A stretch of DNA of 64,000 bases from Rhineura floridana (taxonomy: Eukaryota; Chordata; Lepidosauria; Squamata; Rhineuridae), in assembly GCF_030035675.1 (NCBI RefSeq), contig NC_084480.1, forward strand, positions 20,231,263 to 20,295,262. The letters are read 5' to 3'. This document shows, piece after piece, positions 11,623 to 21,744 of this stretch. The notes under the pieces were generated by a model. That model was not told where the DNA came from, searched no databases, and worked only from the letters and a program-made list of their open reading frames with translations. Position numbers and translations under genes: made by a program. Position 1 is the first letter of the stretch, and each line of letters begins with the position of its first letter.

Positions 11623-11738
11623 CAGAGCTTGGGAAAGTTACTTTTTTGAACAACAACTCCCATCAGCCCAATCCAGTGGCCATGCTGGCTGGGGCTGATG
11701 GGAGTTTTAGTTCAAAAAAGTAACTTTTCCAAGCTCTG
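11623..11738. mobile_element. 116-bp hAT foldback MITE, copy 1
   Basis: Almost the whole element is one hairpin. The arms begin CAGAGCTTGGGAAAGTTAC on the left and, from the right end, CAGAGCTTGGAAAAGTTAC. An identical 8-bp duplication, AAAACAAT, lies at 11615-11622 and 11739-11746. Three more copies of the same length occur at 29325, 45163 and 63620. Confidence 0.9.
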
Positions 11739-11759
11739 AAAACAATACAATTTAAAAGT

Positions 11760-11944
11760 GCAGCAAGATTAAAACAAAACTAAAACAAAAACAAAAACAG
11801 ACCTAGCAGTGAGGTCTGAAAAATTAAAGCCCACCAAAAACTTTTAATAAAGAAATACAGTTTTCACCTAATGCCTGAAGAAAATTCCATAGTGGTGTTA
11901 CAAAGGGACCTTGAACTTCCTCATGAGCAGAGCTCACTAGAAAT
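11760..11944 (-). mobile_element. L2-like LINE remnant
   Basis: It is A-rich, then resembles the TTTTCACCT...GCCTGAAG part of L2 3' regions read backwards. It is strongly diverged, so the assignment is tentative. Confidence 0.35.
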
Positions 11945-12010
11945 CCAAATTCCCCAAAAGAGAACAGCAGGATCTTTTGCTGGAGTTACCCGCACATCAC
12001 CCCCAGAACA

Positions 12011-12941
12011 TGTATAATTTTACCCTTAACTCAATAACACATACACTGCAAGTAAAATAAAGAGTGGTTTTATTAAGAGAAGGAACAAGGAAAAATATTG
12101 CAGTTTACAATTGCAGTTAACAATGAGTAGTTTTCTAACTATTATTCATTCATTCATTCAGCAACACTGGATAGACTAAAGCAAAGAGACTAGCCCTATA
12201 AACACTTTCACATTAAGCTCACCCACACAGAAAGAAAGAAAAAAGGAAAGAAAAGGCCCAGATAGTTGCATATACCTTTCCTGGAGAGTTGCTGCAAGCC
12301 TAAAGCTGAGAGAGAGAGACTTTCGTATCTAGCCCAATGAGCAAAAGCTCCACCCTTTGTAACCAGCGCCAGATCTAAAAGTTCTCACCCAAATCCATAG
12401 CTCTGAAATTGTCCCAAAGATGCTAGCGTGCGTTGATAAGAAAAGCAGTTGTCGCAGCCCCCCAGAAGATGAACTGAACTGCCCTTCTCACTCCTCATGT
12501 TTTATACCTTTTCCTAACTAAACTGACCCCAAAGTAAACCCAAAGTAAATGTGATCAGGAAGGTGGGAACCCACTCATGTCCTGATAAGTTCCCAGATGG
12601 TAGGTGTGATCTTTGTTTCTTTGTTTGACAGGAGTTTATCCTGTCTTCTCCAAAGGCTTAGAAATGCACAACACCTCCTAGTTTGAAAGGAGCTATTCTG
12701 TTTCCTCGTGATGGCCTAGATTATCATAAACATTTCCTTTGTTTGAAAGGAGCACCTATTCTTACTGGGTGACAAATCCCAAATTTCCATGAGTCAGGAA
12801 GTCTATACCTTCAGGCATTGCAAGATATGTACTCAGAGGTCACAGAGGGGCTGTTTCCCAGGAATCTTTGCTGTTGCAGGCCTTTTCAAACTCTGGTTCA
12901 CTGAGATGAATCAACGATTAAAAATTCCCAATATTTGACAC
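12011..12941 (-). mobile_element. Retroviral LTR, probable 3' LTR (fossil)
   Basis: On the minus strand it begins TGTCAAATATTGGG, directly after a purine tract (GAGGGGGGGACTATGAGG) that looks like a polypurine tract. It contains a TATA-like GGTATAAAAC near 12500 and a polyadenylation signal AATAAA near 12073. The far end is not certain and could lie anywhere between about 11945 and 12011. Confidence 0.6.
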
Positions 12942-14330
12942 CTCATAGTCCCCCCCTCGTTAATTAGCGTGTTCAATCATGAGTAATTAATGCTTCCTTA
13001 AGTTGTTCCAGAACTTGATGCGTTCCTCCAACTTCCTCAGATTTCAAGCCTGGGATATCATCCATTTGATCAAAACTTGCTTTCCAATTATTGCCATACA
13101 CTGTCCAATTAATATGACCACAATTGGATGATCATAATAGTCAATGCCCCAGAAGAATCTTGGCTCCATCCAAACAACGCATCCCACCATGTGTACTCCT
13201 ATATCTTTAATTTTGGCTGCAATTCCAGTAATAGCTTGATTTTCATGCTTTACCTGTAAAGTAGCTTGTTCCCCCATCTTTTTAGCTGTTCCCAATTGTG
13301 TCTGAAATGTAGTGTGTGAAAACAACCCCTGTAAATCTTTAAGGCCATATCTTAGAGATACTGGAATGATTCTATTATGAAACTCTGGGCAGAATTGGAT
13401 CTTTTGAAGTGTCCAAAGAGGGACTTGAAAAGAAAAGTCACTTCCTAATTAAAACATTGCAAATACATCCATTAAAGAAGAATTGATGAAGATGCACAAA
13501 TACTATTGCTCATTATTACACACATTCTCATACATCCATTGGCTTGACACACATTAACTGGACAACCGGTTGTCTCGCACACACACATTCTTTCTCCACA
13601 CAGACCAGAACAAACCATTCCTTGGTATTTTAGAGAAAGCAGTAGAGATAAACAGTAAATTACCCTTCATCATAGCATTCACAATTAATAGGAAAGGTTG
13701 AATAGTCAGAACATTAAACATTATAAGACCCAACACAAACTTATACAAATCTGCTTTCTTCAATGTTTACATTATACATTGATTATGACAAGAGCAGTCC
13801 TTTCAAGCTTGGAATGAAGTTGCCTTTTAACACAAAGTTCATCCTCAGAAAGTTGAATGCTTCTGTTAGGTAAACACTGACCTAAGTCTGTAGATTGTTT
13901 AGTAGTTGAGAATGTTGGAAATGCAGCAACAACAAAAAAAATCAACCCCCGTGTGACATTGAAGCACTGCAAGCTTCATCTTGCCTCATATTTAAAGCTG
14001 TTAAACACATCAAGCAGAAAGTTGAATCAGGAGCACAGGATATCATGGTACCACGTAGACAGGAACATAACAAAAATGCATGTTGTTCTGTTGATCCAAG
14101 AACACAGTAGTTTGGTTTTGCTGTGATCTATTCTTTGGTTTGGATGGCAATTTAGGAATTGGAAAACTTTCTACTTCGTTGCTGGCCATATGTAGAGTTC
14201 TGCATCTTACAAATGCCTCCAAAAAGCCCCCAATTTAGAACTGCCATCAGGCATCTGAATCCACTCTGACGTCCCAACAGTTGAGCAGTTTAATGCTGAG
14301 ACACCAGAATTCCAGCATCCTCATTTGCAT
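12942..14330 (-). pseudogene. Decayed endogenous retrovirus interior, env-like (fossil)
   Basis: Between the polypurine tract at about 12943-12962 and 14330, the minus strand has short frames with hydrophobic segments and Cys/Trp-bearing stretches. Their order is that of an envelope gene just upstream of a 3' LTR. The remnant is clearly broken, with many disruptions. No gag, pol or 5' LTR is visible. Family cannot be set from what remains. It is probably old. Confidence 0.45.
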
Positions 14331-15047
14331 CATTTTCATTTAAAAAGAAAAGTAACCCTGTACTGCTTTTGCACTTTTATACCACCATTGAACTTAAACC
14401 TTTTATTAGTTGGATTAATCTGTTCAGGCATTATTTCCCTCAGAACCTGATCAGACTTCCAACCCATCTTGAGGAAGCAAAGCAGGGTGTCTTACATTAT
14501 GGACACCCCCCCTTCATAATAAGATGGCCCATGAACCTATCACAGAAAGAAACCCGGTCAATTGCAACAGTGGGGCCAACAGAACAAAAAAGTCCCTGTC
14601 CCAGGATGCCTCACACCTTACTTCAGAAATTGGGGATATTTGGAAAAGGGCTCTGCAGATCATTTCAATATATTTATTTATTTAAAGGGTCTGGGTTGCA
14701 TCCAAACCAGTTGGGTCCTTCCACTGACTTAAGACTCTTTTGATCCAGCAGAAGTTTCCATGAGTGCAAATAGGGAGGAGGTGATTTTTGCACCCCTTTC
14801 TCCTATAGTCCCTCCAGCACTCCTTGTTAAGCGGGGTAGCCACATTTCTAGGTGGGTCATTTTGGGGGGGCCACCAATCCTCCCCTCAGAGGATGTGAGG
14901 GCCAAGCCAGGGGAAGGGAAAAGCAGTGGGCTCCTCCATGCTGAGAGTGTGCTAACTTACCTAATGGGCTATGTACAGGTCAAGTTAAATGTAGGAACAC
15001 CAAGAATTAAATGACTGGCATATTTTTGTTTCATAAGAAAAAAAGAA
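14331..15047. other. No recognisable gene
   Basis: Open frames of up to 124 codons occur, but they match nothing I know and show no supporting signals. Confidence 0.45.
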
Positions 15048-15325
15048 TGTTAAGGATACAGTGAACAAGGGGATACTGAAAGGTTAACTCCTCCTTGAAG
15101 GTCTCTCCTTCTAGTCTTCTCCTGATCTTCAGAGTTTCCTTCCGGTTGGACAAACAATGAAAAACTAGTTGGTATATAAAGGGCTAATTAAGCAATTGGA
15201 AACTTATTGTGGCAAATAAATGAAATTGTTTTTACTGGTATCTGGGTTGATTTTTCTGCTCAGAAACTCTGAAAGGGCCTCATACTGAACTGCCCAAGTG
15301 GGAAAATCAGAAATTAGGCCTGAGT
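15048..15325 (+). mobile_element. Possible solo LTR (fossil)
   Basis: It opens TGTTAAGGATACAG and contains a TATA-like TATATAAAGGG near 15174 and AATAAA near 15217. It may close at GAGTTACA. No target duplication was found, so the boundaries and identity are uncertain. Confidence 0.35.
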
Positions 15326-16137
15326 TACAGCCCAGGTGACCAGCCAGCCAGCTAACCATAGTGTGCACAGCAATGTTTCTATTCCTCTAGGGCTGTTTTC
15401 ATCCTCTTGCATCAAGTACTCAAGAAAAAAAAATAGCACTATGATTGTGAGTATAGTGAATGCTTTAAAGGAGTAAAGGGTAATTTAGGATAGATATTTT
15501 TTCAGATCACCTTACATTTTTTTATTTCACCTTTAGCAATAAGCACTCAATCCTGTTCTACTCATAATAACTGCAGAATAAACAAACTCTTGCTTATTCC
15601 AGGCAAATAGGCATGCTTCTTTATTGCTGGCTGAATAGGGAACACAACTGAAACTGAAATTCAAAAGCAGAGCAAAGGAAAGTCCAAAGAGTGGAGTCTT
15701 ACTCTAACACATAATACAAAGTTGTAATATTTAACTCTCCAAGGGTCATGTTACTATACAAGCTGCTTTTTCCCCAGGATCACTTAAATAATTATAGGGT
15801 GATTGTGATCATGAAAAATCCACCCTCAGTCAGGGAAAGTATTGAGTGAGCAGATTTTGGGAGGGGGGGCTCTTCCAGAAGATGGTTTTGTTATGCACTT
15901 GCCCTGCCTTATTTATTGAATTTTTCATGGGGTCCTATTCTTAGTATGTTCCTGTTCTTAAAACAAGCTGTCATTTTTTAAATAGAAGCTGTCATTGTCT
16001 GTCACGTGACAAATTAAAAAGGCAATATTCAAAAAAAAATCTGGGGGGAGTGGAGAACACAGTTTGAGACAGGAGTGGTGCACTCATTTGCCCCACCCTG
16101 GCCACAGGGATGAGTCCGCCACATCGTCCCAGACTGT
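15326..16137. other. No recognisable feature
   Basis: No coding region or named repeat was seen. Confidence 0.5.
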
Positions 16138-16400
16138 AGTTTTTGTACATATTTTTGCCTAACACTTTTTTGGCTAATACATCTATTTTTGCAAGCAATT
16201 TGCCCCTAATAAAACACAATAGAAAATTCCCCTAATTTGCACTAATATACATATTTGTACATACAGTTTTCACTAATATATGCTTTTTGTGTGTGTATTT
16301 TTTGATTGGAGAATTGTATTGCAATCTTCAGAGATGTGCAAATTTCAAAGGCAAGCTGGGTTTCGGTTTCCGTACTGGTTTGGGAAGTCTCAATTCAATA
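16138..16400 (+). repeat. AT-rich interspersed repeat, copy A
   Basis: It contains runs such as TTTGCAAGCAATTTGCCCC, CTAATATATGC and CAAATTTCAAAGG, shared with 45372-45812 in the same orientation and with 42375 and 60905 in the opposite one. The family is not one I can name. Confidence 0.55.
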
Positions 16401-16789
16401 GGTTCATGTAAAAATGAGAACTGGAAAGGTAGTGTGAGCTATCCTTGCCAGGAGGGACACTGAAAATTGGTAAGTGTGTTGTGAGGCCCATTGTGGCCCC
16501 AAGGCCATAGACTCTGAAAGGGGGTGGAATGAAACAGCTTTCCTCTCCAATTATTAAATTGGAGATAGTATTACACTTCACACAACATGCACCCCCAGAG
16601 GTGCCTGCAATAGATAGGCCTGCACATATCCACCAGGCATTTTGCTTATATAATATTATTAATACATAGTTCCTCTGTGGTTGAATATTGAATTCGTTCT
16701 GCTGTTTTTCAGCAAATCTCTTTTCAGGGGAAGGAGAAGGGAATCCACCACTTTCCATTGACTAACTTCTGTGGAAAGCTGTATTGATT
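16401..16789. other. No recognisable feature
   Basis: A minus-strand open frame of 122 codons covers this stretch, but it overlaps a repeat at one end and resembles no known protein. Confidence 0.45.
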
Positions 16790-17190
16790 TTATTTTTTTA
16801 ATTTATTTAGCAAGACCTATATTGCTTAATATTTAGCAAGATTGCTTAATATTTAGCAAGATTATATTGCTTAATCAAACATATGTTGAAGTGCTTTACA
16901 TATTCATTAAAATAATGACAAAATCAGACATATTTTTAGCAGGCATCAAATACAGTAGAATGAAGGTGCCTGCCTAATATTAATAGGCAGGGAGTTCCAG
17001 AGACAGCCTGTGGACTTCGTGCAATATGAAAAAGATGATGTGATAATAATAATAATGTGATAATAATAACAGTAGAGTATATTTATATCATCATCATCAC
17101 CTTCACCATCACTGTCATTTATTACCCGCCCTTCACCCAGGGATTCAAGGGTGGGTTACAACTATTTTAAAATACAATATTGGGGAAAAA
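16790..17190 (-). mobile_element. L2-like LINE remnants with a short tandem repeat
   Basis: Phrases such as GGCAGGGAGTTCCAGAG match the untranslated part of L2 read backwards. A unit close to ATTGCTTAATATTTAGCAAG is repeated in tandem between 16812 and 16878. A second L2-like tail with ATC repeats lies at about 17088-17190. Confidence 0.45.
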
Positions 17191-17191
17191 A

Positions 17192-17566
17192 ATGGAAATG
17201 GACTGTCTTCAAGTCGATCCTGACTTATGGCTACCCTATGAATAAGGTTGGTAAGCGGTATTCAGAGGGGGTTTACCATTGCCTCCCTGTGAGGCTAGTC
17301 ATCCCCAGCTGGCTAGGGCCTGCTCAGCTTGCCACATCTGCACAAGCCAGCCCCTTCCTTGTCTGCAATTGCCAGCTGGGGGGCAACTGGGCTCCTTGGG
17401 GCTATGCAGCTTGCCAACGGCTGCAGAGGTGGCAGGGCACGTAACCCCTGAGCCACTCACTGTGGGGTGATCTTTAGCTGGCCCTTGACACCCAGGAGAC
17501 ACAAGCAGGGATTTGAACTCACAGACGCTGGACTCCCAGCCAGGCTCTCCTCCCCACTGTGCTATA
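17192..17566 (-). mobile_element. Long BovB-tailed SINE with unusual body
   Basis: Minus strand: a tRNA-like head (ATAGCACAGTGGGGAGGAG, B-box-like AGTTCAAATCCC), a body of some 230 bases rich in CAGCTGG-type words, then GGCAATGGTAAAC, TTATTCATAGGGTAGCC and GACTTGAAGACAGTCC. That last block is the BovB-derived end also seen in the Sauria SINE at 57881. At about 375 bp it is roughly 150 bp longer than that copy. Confidence 0.7.
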
Positions 17567-17605
17567 AAAAACAATTTAAAAATAGCCTGAAATATAGTAT
17601 CATCA

Positions 17606-18175
17606 GATATATGCTTGGGTGGGAGGGACTTATATGATTTTGATTCTCTTTGATCTCTCAGCAGCTTTCGATACCATCAACCATGGTATCCTTCTGCGAA
17701 GACTGGCTGAGTTGGGAGTGGAAGGGACTGTATGGCAGTGGTTCCGCTCCTACTTGGCAGGTTGGCTCCAGAAAGTGGTGCTTGGGGAACATTGCTGGCA
17801 CCCTGGACTCTCCAGTATGGGGTTCCGCAGGGGTCAGTTCTCTCCCCCATGCTGTTCAACATCTACATGAAACTGTAGGGTACGGTCATCTGGAGCTCTG
17901 GAGTGCGCTGCCATCAGCATGCTGATGAGGTGCAGCTCTATTTTTCTTTTTCATCTTCTTCAGGTGATCCTGTCAATGTGCTGAACCAGCATCTGGCTGC
18001 GACAATGGACTGGATGAGGGCTAATAAACTCAATCCAAACAAAACTGAGATGCTGCTAGTGGGTGGTTCTTCTGACCGGATGGTGGAGGTTCAACCTGTC
18101 CTGGATTTATTTTTGTTGTTCACCGCCCAGAGAGCTTCTGCTAGTCGGGCAGTATAAAAGTTTAATAAATAAATA
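17606..18175 (+). pseudogene. L2 LINE fragment with internal deletion
   Basis: It encodes the L2 reverse transcriptase phrases [10 protein letters not shown] and [13 protein letters not shown], then NKLNPNKTEMLLVGG. It jumps abruptly from CAACCTGTCCTGGA (about 18105) to the 3' end CACCGCCCAGAGAGCTTC, so most of the C-terminal coding is missing. It finishes in an AATAAATAAA run that abuts the reversed L2 at 18186. Frameshifts are present. Confidence 0.85.
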
Positions 18176-18185
18176 AAATAAAAAT

Positions 18186-20222
18186 AATAAATAATTTTAT
18201 TTATTTATTTATTGAATTTATTAGTCGCCCATCTGGTTGGCTGGCTGTCCAGCCACTCTGGGCGACGTACAAAATAGGCATACAATACCTAGACATTAAA
18301 AATCTAGAAACAATGAAGATAAAATCTAGCCAACCCCAAAAGCCTGCCTGAAGAGCCAGGTCTTCAAGGCCTGGCGGAAACTCATCATGGAAGGGGCATG
18401 GCGGAGATCATTTGGGAGGGAGTTCCACAGGGTGGGGGCCACAACTGAAAAAGCCCTCTCCCTAGTCCTCACCAGTTTGGCTGTTTTAACTGATGGAATG
18501 GAGAGAAGGTCTTTTGAGGCTGATCTTGTTGGGCGGCACAGCTGATGATGTTGGAGGCGCTCCTTTAGATAGACTGGGCCAAAACTGTATAGGGATTTAA
18601 AGGTCAAAACCAACACCTTGAATTGGGCCCGGTAAGCAACTGGTAACCAGTGCAACTCTTTTAGCACTGGAGTGATATGATCTCTCTGGCAGCTGCCTTT
18701 AATCAGGCACGCCGCCGCGTTCTGTACCAGTTGCAGCTTCCGGACCATTTTCAAGGGTAGCCCCACATAGAGCACATTACAGTAGTCGAGGCGAGAGGAG
18801 ACCAGGGCATGTACCACCGATGGGAGCAGATGATTGGGAAGGTAGGGCCGTAGCCTCCATATCAGATGGAGTTGATACAGCGCTGCCTGGCTCACAGCCA
18901 AAACTTGAGTTTTCATGGACAGTTGGGAGTCAAGAATGACCCCGAGGCTATGGACTTGGTCTTTCAGGGGAAATTGTACCCCGTTGAGCACCAGGTCCAA
19001 ATCCCCTAACCTTCCCTTGTCTCCCACAAACAGTACCTCAGTTTTGTCTGGGTTCAGCTTCAGTTTATTCCTTCCCATCCAGCCACTCACCGATTCCAGG
19101 CACTTGGATATGGTTTCTACAGCCAACCTTGGTGAAGATTTAAATGAGTGATAGAGCTGTGTGTCATCCACATATTGGTGACACTGCAGCCCAAATCTCC
19201 TGATGATAGTCCCCAGCGGCTTTATATAGATGTTAAATAGCATCGGGGAGAGGATGGAGCCCTGTGGCACTCCACAAGTGAGAGGCCAAGGGTCCGAAAC
19301 CTCATCCCCAATGCCACTCTCTGGTACCTACCAGAGAGGAAGGAATGGAACCACTGCAATACAGTGCCCCCTATGCCTAACCTCTTCAGGCGGTCCAGAA
19401 GGATACCGTGGTCAACGGTATCAAAAGCCGCTGAGAGATCCAGGAGGATGAGGAAGGTGCACTCACCCCTATCCAACGCTCTCCTCATATCATCCACCAA
19501 GGCAACCAAGGCTGTTTCAGTCCCATGTCCAGGCCTGAAACCCGACTGAAATGGACCAGATAATCCGCTTCCTCCTGCTTCGCCGCCACCAGCTCAACCG
19601 CCTTGCCCAAGAATTGTAAGTTTGAGATTGGGTGAAAGTTGTTCAAATCTTGGGGATCCAAGGAGGGCTTCTTTAAAATTGGTTTTATTACTGCCTCCTT
19701 GAGGGCTGATGGCATTACATCCTCTTCCAAGGACATATTTACCACCGCCTTGATCCCCTCGCCCAGACTGTCCTTATAGCTCATAATGAGCCACAACGGG
19801 CAAGGGTCGAGTAAGCAGGTGGTTGGCCTTAAGGTTGAAAGCACCTTGTCCACTTCATCAGAAGGAAGAAGCTGGAACTGATCTCACACCACCAGAGAAC
19901 CACTGGCCGACTCTAGCTCGCTCACTGTGTCCATGGCGTGCCGAATTGCACTCTTTAGACAATCGATTTTATCCGCAAAGTGCTTTGCAAACTCATCACA
20001 GGAGATCTTAGAATGTTCCACAGGTTCCAAAGCAACTGGACCGACCAGGCTCTGGACCACTTGGAACAGCCTCCTGGGACAACACTCTGCGGATGCAATA
20101 GAGGCAGCATAAAAATCCTTCTTTGCTGCCCTTATCACCACATGGTAGGCTGCTGCAGCCACTCTAACCCGTGCCCGATCGTCATCAGAGTGAGATTTCC
20201 GCCACCGGTGCTCCCCTTGAAC
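18186..20222 (-). pseudogene. L2 LINE, reverse transcriptase and 3' end
   Basis: The longest open frame (19270-18326, 314 aa) contains [28 protein letters not shown] (the YVDD active site), NPDKTEVLFVG, SRLDYCNVLYVGLPL and the C-terminal WLFRQAF. Upstream pieces add [17 protein letters not shown] (19509-19222), [20 protein letters not shown] (19853-19485) and part of the linker (20162-19884). The endonuclease is absent. Frameshifts separate the blocks. The active-site block itself is unbroken. Confidence 0.9.
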
Positions 20223-20225
20223 TAG

Positions 20226-20308
20226 CAGGTTCGTAGCTTAGGGCTCCTCCTAGAACCATCTCTGTCATTTGAGGCTCAGGTAGCCTCGGTGGCATGGAGT
20301 GCCTTCTA
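20226..20308 (+). mobile_element. L2 scrap in opposite orientation
   Basis: It matches the L2 at 6353-6440 (GCAGGTTCGTAGCTT, TAGAACCATCTCTGTC, GCTCAGGTAGCCTCGGTGGC). It ends where the miniature at 20309 begins, and L2 sequence does not resume after it. Confidence 0.75.
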
Positions 20309-20461
20309 CAGTAGGGCCCCACTCATATGGCAGGTTACGTTCCGGACCCCCACTGAAAAGCGAAAACCGCTGAAAAGCGGAACTCATTGAATAGAATGGT
20401 GTGCAATGCCTGAAAACCACCGTAAAAGTGGAACAAGTGCTGTATGAGTGGGGCTTTAGTT
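20309..20461. mobile_element. Tigger-like MITE
   Basis: The left end is CAGTAGGGCCCCACTCATA. The right end read inward is AACTAAAGCCCCACTCATA. The flanks are TA on both sides (20307-20308 and 20462-20463). The interior repeats the phrase GAAAAGCG. It is a different family from the miniature at 10450, with the same target preference. Confidence 0.75.
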
Positions 20462-20463
20462 TA

Positions 20464-21744
20464 ATTGTGTGTAACTGAGACTGATGCATTAGCGAAGAAC
20501 CTTAAAATGAAGTGGGCCACATCTGTCCTTCCTCTGTCGGTTCTCCTTTCTGTAGCCCTTAAATCTTTTCTGCAAAGGTTAAGACAGGTGCAGCTTCTCA
20601 AACAATATATGTAACTTTGTCCCCACCTCATAAAATTGTACAAGCCATGGAACGATCCCCCTCCAAAATTCTTTCACATTCTCTAATTAAGATTGTTCAT
20701 CATCTGAATAATTGTTTGGATCTGTTCTTGGCTGTTAGCTTCACCTTCTGAGTTTTATCAACCCTTTTGGTTAAAAAAAAATCCACTTGCCATTGTAAAA
20801 CTGAAAGATAGGTGCTAATATTCTTTACAGTAAGTGGAAATCTGATCTGCAAAAATCCTAATCAGCCTTTTTCAAATCATTGCCCCTTTGTTCACTTCTG
20901 GTTGGTTTTAATCATGACAGCAAACACTAATTAATGCCCTTCTCTAGACCTGCACTTTATGTTAGTGTGATGTAAATCAATGGTTTTCAGTTTTTCTATC
21001 TTCAGAGAACTCTCCTTAATTTATCCATTAACAAACTGCTGTACATCTATTGGAAAAACCCAGCATTCCCAAGTATATACAGCCCACTGGCTAGGCCTGT
21101 CTGACTTTGCTGCTACCTCACATTAACTGAGTGTGCACCCTAGAATGCTATCCTGTGGCTGAACATTGGATTAAGATAGTTAAAGGCCCTGCTGCAGTTC
21201 CCAAAATAGGTCCCTTTCCTCACAAAAGGAGTGCATGAAATAATGTGCCACAAAGTAAATCTTGTGGCATTGTAAATACTAACAAATTCTGAGGTCTGCA
21301 AAAAATATTCTGAACATGTGCAATTTCACAACTTTCAGCAAAACACAAAGAAAAAAGCATTTTGCTAACCTTATAAACAACAACAACAAAGAAGCTCTGA
21401 GCTTTTGCAATCTCATATTTTAAACTCACAAATTCAAGACTTCAGCCAATCTTAATCTGGCCTGGTAACCATGTGCTTTAAATGCATAAATCCCATTTAA
21501 GTACAGTCAAGCTTACTCCCAGGTTAGTGCACACAGGGGATTGATTCCTAAAAGGAACTTTCTCAGGCCTTTAGCCACTGGATATGGGAGACAGTGCAAA
21601 GCAGAGCAACCTGGTTTTATTTTAATGATGAATTTAAAAATGTTTCACCATTTTACAAGTAAAATAGCAAAGAAAAGCATACAGTCAGTATTTTTCCTAA
21701 TTGCTTAGTAGAAAAAAAAAACTGCTCCAACTTTCCATTATTCC
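20464..21744. other. No recognisable feature
   Basis: No coding region or named repeat was seen. A short phrase CTTACTCCCAGGTTAGTG near 21509 may be a foldback scrap. Confidence 0.45.

Noticed and set aside
16390-16758. A 122-codon minus-strand frame
   Set aside because: No similarity to any family I know, it overlaps a repeat, and its length is unremarkable for 64 kb of sequence.
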